From Chitinophaga varians (GTDB taxonomy: Bacteria > Bacteroidota > Bacteroidia > Chitinophagales > Chitinophagaceae): 64,000 bases of DNA. The stretch is from NCBI RefSeq assembly GCF_012641275.1, contig NZ_JABAIA010000001.1, positions 3,498,843-3,562,842 on the forward strand, in the 5' to 3' direction. This document shows, in pieces, positions 8,373 through 16,574 of this stretch (positions are counted from its first letter, which is position 1; each line of letters starts with the position of its first letter). Under the pieces are notes generated by a model, which worked only from the letters and a program-made list of their open reading frames with translations, did not search any database and was not told where the DNA came from. The position numbers were made by a program, and so were the translations under genes.

Positions 8373-9491
8373 TCATTTATCGTGATTAAAAATCTGTTCA
8401 AGGTCTACATAGTAACGGCCGGAGGCAACCTCTCTTTTCAGCCCTATTTCCCGGCACACATGGGCGATAGCGGCGCCTCCCAGCATTACGGCCGAAGCCA
8501 GCTGCGGCCAGGTGGTAATCGTTTTGCCTATCTCAGCGAGAGAGGCCTGCATTTTGGTTGACATGGCATTGAAATTAACAATACGGTCTACCAGTTCCAT
8601 CCTTTCCGGTCCCTGCATGTTTCGTATCTGGGGGGCGGTGATGTCTTCCGGTATCCGTCCATGCAATATAGGTAAATCAGGCTGGAGATCAAACCGCTCT
8701 ACATCCACCATGCCCCGGTCGCTGGTGTCCATCACTACCGGTATCTGCATGGACCTGGCACGCTGACGGGCCAGCACCTTGATATCCAGGCCGTCACATT
8801 CTTCCACGAGTATGTCGAGCGGGCCGCCTGTGGTCAGAAAAGCGTCTATGTTTTCATCAGAAATACCATTATCATAACAATGGACCGTTAAAAAAGGATC
8901 AATTTCGGCGATTTCCCGGGCCACCAACACTGTTTTCAGGATGCCCACATTATGAACGCCTGTCCGGATACGGTTCATATTGCTGAGGTCCAGCCGGTCA
9001 AAGTCGGCTATACGAAGTTCTCCGCAGAGCCTTTCGATGGCCAGTGCCATGGCAACGGACTGTCCAACGGAAAGGCCGATAACGCCAATTTTTTTGGTCT
9101 GCAGGATTTTTCTCTCTGCTTCTGTGATTTTATGTTGATTGCGGCTGGTGCGCAGCTGTATAAATTCAGCTTCGTCGAGAATATGCACCACATAGCCGGA
9201 CCAGGGGTAGTATACCCATACACCATACGCGGCTGGGGACGTGTTGCCCAGGTGGGCGGCCACCTTTTTGGCAAGGGCGGCGTCAGATAACCTTTCTGTT
9301 GGATGTTGAAGGCGGATAAGCTCTGCCAGCTGCGACTGTATCTCGTCGAAGACACGGATACCGGGTTGCCGGACGAGCAACTGGGTAAGGGCGTCCAGCT
9401 GTGCGGGGTCCTTTAACCTGAAAAACTCTACTTTCCTTTCTAATGATCTCTGTTGGCTCGTTGCAATAGCATCTACTAGTACGTTGTTCAT
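8373..9491 (-). CDS. ThiF/E1-like adenylyltransferase-fold protein (Rv1355c-like)
   Basis: 372 residues. The E1/ThiF Rossmann domain spans about 125-300. Its nucleotide loop reads VIGLSVGQSV (137-146) in place of the usual GxGGxG, followed by RIADFDRLDLSNMNRIR (160-176), which keeps the conserved aspartates, Asn171 and Arg174, then Lys186. The CxxC zinc pairs of ThiF/MoeB are missing. The N-terminal 120 residues and the C-terminal 70 are not familiar. The GLSVG loop resembles the mycobacterial Rv1355c family as I remember it; that family often has a nitroreductase part, absent here. It lies between the acyltransferase-like gene (17-base gap) and the 7TM kinase gene. The substrate is unknown. 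Confidence 0.85.
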   Translation of the reverse strand: MNNVLVDAIATSQQRSLERKVEFFRLKDPAQLDALTQLLVRQPGIRVFDEIQSQLAELIRLQHPTERLSDAALAKKVAAHLGNTSPAAYGVWVYYPWSGYVVHILDEAEFIQLRTSRNQHKITEAERKILQTKKIGVIGLSVGQSVAMALAIERLCGELRIADFDRLDLSNMNRIRTGVHNVGILKTVLVAREIAEIDPFLTVHCYDNGISDENIDAFLTTGGPLDILVEECDGLDIKVLARQRARSMQIPVVMDTSDRGMVDVERFDLQPDLPILHGRIPEDITAPQIRNMQGPERMELVDRIVNFNAMSTKMQASLAEIGKTITTWPQLASAVMLGGAAIAHVCREIGLKREVASGRYYVDLEQIFNHDK

Positions 9492-9508
9492 CGTTAAATT
9501 ATTTATTG

Positions 9509-10231
9509 CTACCGGGATAGCGGAAGGTCGCTCGTTGCCGCCGACATGATCCTCAGGTCATAGTCAACCTGCATCTCTCCCTTAGGCCCTTTTTCTACAA
9601 TCGTTTGCACCGGATTGTTGCGTAAACTCATCATTCTTTCGCGGTCCTCCGGGTGGGCGCTCTTCAGTTCCAGGGGGTCGTTCAGTATGAGCGCGGTAGC
9701 GATCAGGTCTTCTTTGGGGTAATAGAAAGTACCCTGATTACCGATATTGGTCATAATCTGATACCCGGTACGGATACTGTTGCGGAAGGTAGTTTGCGCG
9801 CAGAACCCTAAAAAGGTGGAGACAGGCAACTGGTTCAATACGGCATTTACCACCCTGAAGAGGACAATGCTGCCAATACCCCAGCCGGCCACCTCCCGGG
9901 AATTCCATAATCCGCAAAATTCACCGGTGCCGCCGCCTGCGGCTAATTCCCTTACTATGTCGTATATCCTGGGGTCCATATTGTTGATGGCGCTCTCAAT
10001 CGGAAGCGGAACACTTCCTCCGGCCAGCTGTATCCGGCAGCCACCATATGTTTTAGTATAGTCGTCATTGCTCACGGTAATAATGTAGGTATAAGGCTCG
10101 TACATCCAGTCGACGTTTGCGGAGGTCACCTTCGTCACACCATAGGCTTCCAGCACCTTCCGATGTCCTGCAATATATTGCAAACATTCTTCGGGATATT
10201 CGATTGCCTTGAATACTCTTACCTTGAGCAT
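9509..10231 (-). CDS. Putative acyltransferase, GNAT / autoinducer-synthase-like fold
   Basis: 240 residues without signal peptide or membrane segment. The strand order and motif spacing suggest an acyl-CoA or acyl-ACP N-acyltransferase fold. YTYIITVSNDD leads to a second strand (GGCRIQLA) and PLPIE. IVRELAAG is followed by a glycine-rich turn (EVAGWGIGSIVLF) and a long helix, then a strand (STFLGFCAQ) and a RTGYQI segment like the C-terminal GxGF part of GNATs. FeeM-like and AHL-synthase-like proteins share this layout. The family call is by eye and tentative. It is the first gene of the five-gene operon, 17 bases before the E1-like gene. Confidence 0.6.
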   Translation of the reverse strand: MLKVRVFKAIEYPEECLQYIAGHRKVLEAYGVTKVTSANVDWMYEPYTYIITVSNDDYTKTYGGCRIQLAGGSVPLPIESAINNMDPRIYDIVRELAAGGGTGEFCGLWNSREVAGWGIGSIVLFRVVNAVLNQLPVSTFLGFCAQTTFRNSIRTGYQIMTNIGNQGTFYYPKEDLIATALILNDPLELKSAHPEDRERMMSLRNNPVQTIVEKGPKGEMQVDYDLRIMSAATSDLPLSR

Positions 10232-10425
10232 GTATGGGAATGCTTTAAAATTTTTTTTAGTTTTAAGTCAGCCAGGGTCGGGTGGCTTTAAAAAAATATA
10301 CGCAGTTTTAATTTATAAGCATCGTCAGCAAAAAAGCTACCGCTTTTCCACTAGGCTGTAACCATGGCGGGAGTATACAGCATAGTATCGTTGGCCTTTA
10401 TAGCGGGGATTGCATCTCTTTCTCT

Positions 10426-10647
10426 TTAGTTAGCATCTCCCGGGATAAATAGTTCCATTTGTTGAAAAAGATTAAAAAGCTCTACATCTTCACATGAAGG
10501 TAATGGTAAAATAGTATTATTTCCAGAATAATCCATAAAGAATGTCCCGTTTTTTGAATAAATACTAAACACACAAGATGTCGTACCCTGGTATTCAACA
10601 GTATAAGTATCTGTAAATATTTTACTGGCGAAAATAGCCGTACGCAT
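10426..10647 (-). CDS. Small hypothetical protein
   Basis: A 73-residue frame in an AT-rich spacer between the operon at 4672-10231 and the sod gene. The predicted peptide (MRTAIFASKIFTDTYTVEY at its start) has no signal peptide, membrane helix or family I recognise; it looks like a small beta-rich soluble protein with two cysteines. Base composition is clearly lower in GC than its neighbours, which would fit a recently acquired or non-coding stretch. No obvious ribosome binding site is visible, though Bacteroidota often lack one. The rest of 10232-10733 holds the sod promoter and nothing else that I can identify. Confidence 0.4.
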   Translation of the reverse strand: MRTAIFASKIFTDTYTVEYQGTTSCVFSIYSKNGTFFMDYSGNNTILPLPSCEDVELFNLFQQMELFIPGDAN

Positions 10648-10657
10648 TGGTGTAAAT

Positions 10658-10692
10658 TTTGCTGCGATGAATTCCCTTTACAGTTAGATTTG
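10658..10692 (+). promoter_or_regulatory. Probable promoter of the superoxide dismutase gene
   Basis: TTTG (10658-10661) and TAGATTTG (10685-10692) resemble the Bacteroidota promoter. The 23-base spacing is longer than the usual 19-21, so the -33 assignment is weak. The -7 match is exact and lies 41 bases before the ATG. Confidence 0.5.
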
Positions 10693-10733
10693 TATCTCTC
10701 TTATTTCTATAAACAAATTTCAATTCTTTTAAT

Positions 10734-11465
10734 ATGAACAAAAGAGAATTCATAAAGCTGACCAGCCTCGCTGGCGTAGCTGCGCTCAGCGGCCCCCTCA
10801 GCAGCCTGGCCGTGCCCGTTACTTCTGCGAAAACCAGCTCCGACGACCCGAAGGCCCCGTTTGTAGTGCCGCCACTGCCTTATGCTTATGACGCCCTGGA
10901 ACCCTACATCGATAAAATGACGATGGAACTGCACCACGATAAACACCATGGCGCCTATGTAAAAAATCTTAACGACGCCATCAAAGGCACGCCCTTCGCC
11001 ACCCTGTCGCTGGAAGAAATATTGCATAAGGTAACCACAGCTGATAAAGACAAAGCTGTCCGCAACAACGGCGGCGGCCATTACAATCACTCCCTGTTCT
11101 GGACCCTGCTGTCTCCTAAAAAAACAACTCCCTCCGAGAAACTGAAAGCTGCCATCAATAAAGACTTCGGCTCCTTTGAGAAATTCCAGGAGAAATTCAA
11201 TGATGCCGGTAAAACACAATTTGGCTCAGGCTGGGCATGGCTGATAGCAGGCCCCGGCAAAAAATTGTCGGTGATCAACACCCCTAATCAGGACAACCCG
11301 CTCATGCATAACATCGTAAAGGAAAAAGGCACGCCTATCCTCGCGCTGGACGTATGGGAACACGCCTACTACCTGAAGTACCAAAACAAACGCCCGGATT
11401 ATATCAACGCTTTCTGGAACATAGTGAACTGGGACGAGGTGGAAAAGCGTTATAACAACGCGTGA
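10734..11465 (+). CDS. Exported Fe/Mn superoxide dismutase
   Basis: Converts superoxide to oxygen and hydrogen peroxide. The mature SOD domain starts near residue 44 ([14 protein letters not shown]). Metal ligands by alignment to the family are His67 (MELHHDKHH), His119 (GGGHYNHS), Asp206 and His210 (DVWEHAYY). The GGGHxNHSLFW and GSGWAWL signatures are present. Unlike ordinary cytoplasmic SODs of about 200 residues it has a 40-residue leader, [20 protein letters not shown], which resembles a Tat signal with KR in place of RR. Periplasmic or envelope location is therefore likely (inference). Metal choice (Fe, Mn or cambialistic) cannot be decided by eye. Confidence 0.93.
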   Translation: MNKREFIKLTSLAGVAALSGPLSSLAVPVTSAKTSSDDPKAPFVVPPLPYAYDALEPYIDKMTMELHHDKHHGAYVKNLNDAIKGTPFATLSLEEILHKVTTADKDKAVRNNGGGHYNHSLFWTLLSPKKTTPSEKLKAAINKDFGSFEKFQEKFNDAGKTQFGSGWAWLIAGPGKKLSVINTPNQDNPLMHNIVKEKGTPILALDVWEHAYYLKYQNKRPDYINAFWNIVNWDEVEKRYNNA

Positions 11466-11480
11466 GCACAACTCCCGATA

Positions 11481-11525
11481 AAAGTAAAAGCGGGAAGGCC
11501 TGCCAGGCCTTCCCGCTTTTACTTT
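11481..11525. terminator. Bidirectional terminator
   Basis: Perfect 20-bp inverted repeat (AAAGTAAAAGCGGGAAGGCC and its complement) around loop TGCCA, flanked by A- and T-rich arms. It lies between the convergent sod and glycosyltransferase genes and can serve both. Confidence 0.92.
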
Positions 11526-11539
11526 TATGTTTAGTATAA

Positions 11540-13168
11540 CTATTTACGTTTCATAAAAACAAACCCGTTCTTCTCCCCAATCACTTCCAGATTGGGATGG
11601 TGAATAAACTCTTCACTGTCAGTGATACGGCAAATAAAATACGCTGGTTTGTCGATAGCGCCGTTCAGCAGCCAGTTGGTGTCTGGATAGTTTTTATTGT
11701 GATGAGGCTGTTCCCGTGTGTAATAGTGCTGGGCATAACTGTGATAGCCCAGTGCTTTTACATACACGTCCCTGCCTTGCAGCGAAATAAAAAAGTCGAT
11801 GGCTGCGCCCTGGGAATAACGTTCCAGCTTCGGTACAAAATGCAGTACCGTTACCGGGATGATCACCATAGTGCTCACAAACAGGCATATCAGCCCGTTG
11901 GTGATTTTCCGCTTGAACAGTAACGCAACGCTGATGACCACCAATATAATATAGGCGATACCGTAGCCGGTTTCTGCCACAGACCAGGGTACTTCAGCCT
12001 GCAGGTTGGCCGCGGCAAACTTATCGCCGATATAGGGTATGATCATGTCTTTGTACACGCCTACCAGCGGCAACAGGGCAATCGCAATACCCAGCAAAAT
12101 TCCGGTCACGCACAACAGGGCAATGTTCCAGCCACGCAGGCGCAGTTTGCCGGAAGACAGTTTATATACCTGGTAGGCTGCCAGATAGGACAGCGGGAAA
12201 TAACACAGGGAAGAATAATGCACGATCTTGGTTTTCACAATGGAAAACAGGACCAGCACCACCCAGAATAATATCCACATCCACACCGTAAAATCCTTCT
12301 GTTCGGCAGCTGCGGGTTGCCGGTAGATGGTCTTTCTTCTGCCACGGATATACGAAAACAGGAAGATGCTTGCAGGAAAACAACCAATCAGGAGTACTAC
12401 CCAGTGGTAGAAAAACGGGCCGCCATGACCGGCATCTTCAGTGGTGAGCAGCCGGACCTGGTAGGTCACAAATTCATTGACAAACCACCAGCCATGGGCG
12501 AGGATCTCGTAACCAAACCACAACAGGGTAGTGACAGACGCAAAAAGGGCAATAAGGCCGAGATGCGCCAGTTTGATACCAATGCGGAATTTGTTCCAAA
12601 GCCAATATACCAGCAGCGTAAGCATGGACACGAGGATGGCCACCGGCCCTTTGGTGAGCACTGCCAGACCCAGGAAAAAGCCGCTCAGCATGGCCATGCG
12701 GTACGACCGGTTACTGTAGGCTATCCGGTACGCAAAATAGACGGCCAGGAAAATAAAGTAGTTGAAGGTAGGGTCAATAATACCAGACTTGAAATAAAAG
12801 TGTGGCAGCCAGGAGCCTGCATATACCAGGGCCCACCACATGCCCATTTTCTCATCCGCCAGTTTTTTGCCGACGCCAAAAAGCGTCAGCAGGGTGGCTA
12901 TACCGATGATCGCATTAGGAAGACGGGCGGCGAAGTCATTCACGCCAAAAAGCAGCATGCTGCCCGCCTGCATCCAGATGAACAGGGGCGGTTTTTCCCA
13001 GAAGGGCCGGAAATCGATCTGGACCTGACTGTAGTTATGGCTTACAATCATTTCCCGGGCTGCTTCGGCAAAGTTTATCTCGTCCCAGTCAAAAAGGTGT
13101 ACAGCCCCCAGAAAAGGTATAAACAGCAGGGCAGCCACAAGTGCAATCAGCAGGTATTTCATCATCAC
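11540..13168 (-). CDS. ArnT-like/PMT-family membrane glycosyltransferase
   Basis: 542 residues with about twelve hydrophobic segments. The first periplasmic loop carries DWDEINFAEAAREM, the acidic motif used by ArnT and other GT-C enzymes to bind metal or the polyprenyl-phosphate sugar donor, followed by FRPFWEKPPLFIW. The C-terminal 80 residues form a small soluble domain. ArnT transfers aminoarabinose to lipid A, but this wide family also glycosylates other lipids and proteins, so the sugar and acceptor are open. It lies downstream of the PAP2 phosphatase and LptF/G genes, all minus strand, which fits cell-envelope or lipid A modification (inference). Confidence 0.85.
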   Translation of the reverse strand: MMMKYLLIALVAALLFIPFLGAVHLFDWDEINFAEAAREMIVSHNYSQVQIDFRPFWEKPPLFIWMQAGSMLLFGVNDFAARLPNAIIGIATLLTLFGVGKKLADEKMGMWWALVYAGSWLPHFYFKSGIIDPTFNYFIFLAVYFAYRIAYSNRSYRMAMLSGFFLGLAVLTKGPVAILVSMLTLLVYWLWNKFRIGIKLAHLGLIALFASVTTLLWFGYEILAHGWWFVNEFVTYQVRLLTTEDAGHGGPFFYHWVVLLIGCFPASIFLFSYIRGRRKTIYRQPAAAEQKDFTVWMWILFWVVLVLFSIVKTKIVHYSSLCYFPLSYLAAYQVYKLSSGKLRLRGWNIALLCVTGILLGIAIALLPLVGVYKDMIIPYIGDKFAAANLQAEVPWSVAETGYGIAYIILVVISVALLFKRKITNGLICLFVSTMVIIPVTVLHFVPKLERYSQGAAIDFFISLQGRDVYVKALGYHSYAQHYYTREQPHHNKNYPDTNWLLNGAIDKPAYFICRITDSEEFIHHPNLEVIGEKNGFVFMKRK

Positions 13169-13217
13169 GGTTTATAAAAAATGAGCACTTCGGCGCGCTC
13201 TGAAAATGCAAAAAAGA

Positions 13218-13267
13218 AAAGGAGCAAAGTCCGCAAAGGTGCTGATCTTTGCGAACTTTGCTCCTTT
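13218..13267. repeat. Long imperfect palindrome between PAP2 and glycosyltransferase genes
   Basis: Arms 13218-13238 and 13247-13267 are complementary over 21 bases with one mismatch, which becomes a G-U pair in a minus-strand transcript. The loop is 8 bases. It consists of repeated AAAGxxxGCAAAG-type words. It may be an intercistronic mRNA structure, a terminator without a U-tract, or a REP-like element. Confidence 0.75.
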
Positions 13268-13282
13268 GAAAAACTTAGGGAT

Positions 13283-13954
13283 TTACGCCGCGTTGGCGTT
13301 CATCACGGCTTCCGGACATACTTCCGGAGAAGTGGCGGAGTCCTGGAACCTGAAGAACCCACACACAATAATGGTGCTAAGAGTGCCAACGATACTGCCT
13401 ACATATACGTCCGCAAAAAAGTGTTGTGCCAGATAAATGCGGGAATAACCTGCCGTCAGTGCTAATACAATAAACAGGAATCCCAGCTTTTTATTGCGCA
13501 GCCATACAGAGAGGAAGCTGAACATGGCAAAAGCCACGGCAGAGTGCCCTGAAGGGAAACTGCAGCTGCTGTGTACGGTCACCCATTTCACGGTATGTAC
13601 CAGTGAAGCGGCTTCATCACCAAAATAGCTGATAGGCCTCGGCGCGTTAAAATAATGTTTAGCCACCTGTACTACTACGGCTGCCAGCAGAAATACTGCC
13701 AGACCGATGAAAAATACTCTGAACTTCTGCATGAGCAGCATCAGCAACAGGATAATGCCAAACATAATACCATCTCCGAGATAAGTGATCCCGGTAACTA
13801 ACACATCCCCAAACGATGAGTGCTCTCCGTTGATGCCAAGAAATAACTCACGTTGGCTGTAGGTTGCCAGCATTACTCCCCCCACTATGAGCCACAGTAG
13901 GAAGGGCAGAAAAAAATAAGCATTCTTTCTGAACAGTGTTAACAGTGTTTTCAA
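13283..13954 (-). CDS. PAP2-family membrane phosphatase
   Basis: 223 residues with about six membrane helices. All three phosphatase motifs are intact: K99 to RP107 (KHYFNAPRP), PSGH at 134-137, and SR171-172 to His178 and Asp182 (SRIYLAQHFFADVYVG). Members dephosphorylate undecaprenyl pyrophosphate, phosphatidate or lipid A phosphates at the outer face of the inner membrane. The C-terminal tail (about 205-223) is soluble. It sits between an LptF/LptG permease (11-base gap) and an ArnT-like transferase; together these suggest LPS or undecaprenyl-carrier metabolism (inference). The precise substrate is unknown. Confidence 0.9.
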   Translation of the reverse strand: MKTLLTLFRKNAYFFLPFLLWLIVGGVMLATYSQRELFLGINGEHSSFGDVLVTGITYLGDGIMFGIILLLMLLMQKFRVFFIGLAVFLLAAVVVQVAKHYFNAPRPISYFGDEAASLVHTVKWVTVHSSCSFPSGHSAVAFAMFSFLSVWLRNKKLGFLFIVLALTAGYSRIYLAQHFFADVYVGSIVGTLSTIIVCGFFRFQDSATSPEVCPEAVMNANAA

Positions 13955-13965
13955 TTCTGTAGGTT

Positions 13966-15423
13966 TTAAATTGTAGGTTGCGTTTTAAACCTGTTACGTT
14001 TAAACTTTTGTAAGAACTTTTTTATTTTTTGATATATGCGAAAATAAAATTCTTTATTGAATAAGTTGGAATCGTTCATGGCTTTATAAATTAAAAAGCC
14101 GGCGATGGGCAACAGGACAATGTTCGACAGCCACATGCCCGACCAGGTGAACATCACTCCGCTGCGGGCCATCTTTTCGCCGATCATGAAAAATATATTA
14201 AAGATCACAAAGAAGATCACGGCAAATACCAGCGGGGTGCCCAGACCTCCTTTACGGATAATGGAACCCAGGGGTGCCCCGATCAGGAACATTACCACGC
14301 AGGCGGCCGCCAGGGTGAACTTGCGCTGCCATTCCACTTTATGCATCAATATAACGCCGTGCTTGTCAGAATATTCTTTAGTCGGCGCCTCCAGGGAGCT
14401 TAAAGTTTCGCGAACGCTTTGTTCCGCTCTCTCCAACGCGTTGTGCCGGCTTTTTTCAGGAATGATTTCCTCAAAGTCCTTCACCTTCAGCGGCGGCGCG
14501 GTAGCCGCCCAGGCGGAGTCTTTCCAGCGGAAGAAAGGAAAACGCACTGTCACATAGGCATTGACGGTTTTAGCGAAAACCACCTGTGATTTCTGCAGGG
14601 AGTCTATGGCAAAGTCCAGCTGCCGGATGTTGAGCATCTGCTGGTTGGAGGCAAAGAGGTCAGTATTGAGGCGGTTAAACGCAAAGGAGCTCAGGTCAAA
14701 CGCCTTGCTGTATTTTTTGAAGCTGAAACGGATCATGTCCCCCGGAACGGAATAGCCGCGATTGCCTTTCTCTTCATATCTCCAGCCGTTTTCGAGGATG
14801 AAGTACAGGAAACGTTTATTGGCGGTAAGCACCATCTGGCCTTTTTCGGCGAGAATGATCCTGTCGCCGCTGCCGCCACCGGCAGAGTGATCAAAGATCA
14901 TGACCTGATGGATGGTCTGGTTGTCTTTATCTTTCTGGGCCACTTTGATGGTATACCCCGGGATGTCGCGGTAAAATACGCCTGCCTTGATATTGAAGGC
15001 GGGCTTGGAATAGGTGATGTCGTAAAGCAGGGATTTGGCCTGCAGGTTGGCCACGGGGATCACGTAGTTGGCAAACAGGAAAGCCAGGACGCCGATGATG
15101 CTGCACACCACCATGAGGGGGCGGATAAAACGCAGCAGGGAAATACCGGCCGATTTCAGGGCTACCAGCTCAAAGCTTTCTCCCAGGTTACCGAAGGTCA
15201 TGATAGATGACAGCAGTACGGCCAGGGGCAGGGCGAGGGTTACCAGTGTGGCGCTGGTGTAGGCGATCAGTTGAACGATCACCATCGTGTCCAGTCCTTT
15301 TCCTACCAGGTCGTCTACATATTTCCAGAGGAACTGCATTACCAGTACAAAAAGCGTCACAAAAAAGGTCGCCACAAAGGGGCCCAGAAATGTTCTAATG
15401 ATTAATTTATCGAGTTTCTTCAC
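13966..15423 (-). CDS. LptF/LptG-family permease (YjgP/YjgQ)
   Basis: 485 residues. Inner-membrane component of the LPS export ABC transporter: three N-terminal and three C-terminal membrane helices flank a periplasmic beta-jellyroll (roughly 100-370). GTG at 15423 is chosen because VKKLDKLIIRTFLGPFVATF is the conserved N-terminus; an ATG far upstream would add 38 unlikely residues that overlap the divergent promoter region. Bacteroidota often have a single LptF/G-type gene at a locus rather than the paired lptF-lptG of proteobacteria, so F and G are not distinguished here. It begins the minus-strand set that continues with PAP2 and the glycosyltransferase. Confidence 0.9.
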   Translation of the reverse strand: MKKLDKLIIRTFLGPFVATFFVTLFVLVMQFLWKYVDDLVGKGLDTMVIVQLIAYTSATLVTLALPLAVLLSSIMTFGNLGESFELVALKSAGISLLRFIRPLMVVCSIIGVLAFLFANYVIPVANLQAKSLLYDITYSKPAFNIKAGVFYRDIPGYTIKVAQKDKDNQTIHQVMIFDHSAGGGSGDRIILAEKGQMVLTANKRFLYFILENGWRYEEKGNRGYSVPGDMIRFSFKKYSKAFDLSSFAFNRLNTDLFASNQQMLNIRQLDFAIDSLQKSQVVFAKTVNAYVTVRFPFFRWKDSAWAATAPPLKVKDFEEIIPEKSRHNALERAEQSVRETLSSLEAPTKEYSDKHGVILMHKVEWQRKFTLAAACVVMFLIGAPLGSIIRKGGLGTPLVFAVIFFVIFNIFFMIGEKMARSGVMFTWSGMWLSNIVLLPIAGFLIYKAMNDSNLFNKEFYFRIYQKIKKFLQKFKRNRFKTQPTI

Positions 15424-15578
15424 TGATAATGCCTGATTTTTTTGCCAGCAAAAGGGAAAAGGTTCGCCGGGAACGCTCATCTTTGTGTTCCGGCCAACCC
15501 TATGCGTTTTGCGAACGTAAAGGTAGCACGATTTCACAAAGGAGTGTTAAAGCATCCCTGAAAATACCGTTAAATTAT

Positions 15579-16193
15579 ATGGAAAATTTTTATCTCACCG
15601 CAGAAGAGGCGGCTATTGTATTTACACCCCGGGTGATGGAGTTGAAAAACAAGGCCATAGAGAAGGTGATGCTGTTGATGGGGAAGCTGCAGGAAGCGCT
15701 GGCTGCCTGGGATGCGGGGTCAGCGTTCGCTTTTGAGCCGGAGTGGTTGCAACAGGGGCCCAAGATCTCAAAAGGGGAGCAATACAAATCGCTGCCCTGG
15801 GTAATCCTGGATTATCCACGGTATTTCGGTAAAACGGACGTATTTGCCTTCCGCAGCATGTTCTGGTGGGGGCATTACTTTAGCTGCACCCTGCACCTGG
15901 CGGGAGCGGTCAAAAAGCGGTTTGAGGCATCACTGCTGGCGGCGTATGGGCCACTGGCGGCTGCCGGTTTTCAGGTGTATCTGCCGGAAGATCCCTGGGA
16001 GCATGATTTTGAAAACGGAAATTACCGGTCCATAGGTGATATGGGTTTAGAAGACTGGAAAAGGCTGGTTGGCCGGAAAAATTTCATTAAACTGGCGAAA
16101 CCGTTTGCATTGGAACGCTGGGGAGAAATAATTACTGATATAGTGGAGGCTTATGCGACCCTACTCAATGAATTGACGGTGAAAAGGCCGTGA
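15579..16193 (+). CDS. Conserved hypothetical protein
   Basis: 204 residues, soluble, no signal peptide. The start is taken at ATG 15579 (MENFYLTAEEAAIVF), as the frame upstream reads into the divergent promoter region. It is rich in tryptophan and aromatic residues in the middle (FRSMFWWGHYFSCTLHL) and predicted mostly helical. I do not recognise a family. It abuts the convergent START-like gene with no spacer (16193/16194), an arrangement typical of stable, conserved neighbours. No function is proposed. Confidence 0.75.
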   Translation: MENFYLTAEEAAIVFTPRVMELKNKAIEKVMLLMGKLQEALAAWDAGSAFAFEPEWLQQGPKISKGEQYKSLPWVILDYPRYFGKTDVFAFRSMFWWGHYFSCTLHLAGAVKKRFEASLLAAYGPLAAAGFQVYLPEDPWEHDFENGNYRSIGDMGLEDWKRLVGRKNFIKLAKPFALERWGEIITDIVEAYATLLNELTVKRP

Positions 16194-16574
16194 TTAGTTT
16201 CCGATTCTATGGAACAGATCTTTTACCTGGGATTCCCAAAGCTGGCTCTGGTCTTTAATCTCTCTCTTTTCAGCGAAGTCTTTGACCACCAGGATGGTCA
16301 TGTTGGTGACTTCTGAAATCTGTATGCGGAATTCAAAGAATTCTTCCCTGGGGGCGTGGAGCCAATGGAATTTAATGAATTCATCTTCTTCCTGCTCCAG
16401 TATCTCCGCTTCCTCTGCGCTGCCATTCCAGGAAAAGGAAAAAACATTGTCCCGGAAATCTACCCTGTCTGCGAACCATTCCTGCAAACCGGCCGGGGTT
16501 GACAGGAATTCGTATAGGATACCGGGGGAGCACCTAACCGGGAATTCCAACTCGTAAAGCACTTTCTTAGACAT
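16194..16574 (-). CDS. START-like (SRPBCC) domain protein
   Basis: 126 residues forming a single helix-grip domain. It begins with a beta strand (LYELEFPVRCSP), then a helix and AGLQEWFADRVD, the signature of AHSA1/START-like proteins, followed by strands (FSFSWNG, FIKFHW, FFEFRIQISEV) and a C-terminal helix. Such proteins bind hydrophobic ligands or act as co-chaperones; the ligand is unknown. The stop codons of this gene and the plus-strand neighbour are adjacent. Confidence 0.82.
   Translation of the reverse strand: MSKKVLYELEFPVRCSPGILYEFLSTPAGLQEWFADRVDFRDNVFSFSWNGSAEEAEILEQEEDEFIKFHWLHAPREEFFEFRIQISEVTNMTILVVKDFAEKREIKDQSQLWESQVKDLFHRIGN

Noticed and set aside
13181..13465. Small plus-strand gene between the glycosyltransferase and PAP2 genes
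   Set aside because: Its first half is the long palindrome and its second half is antisense to the PAP2 C-terminus.
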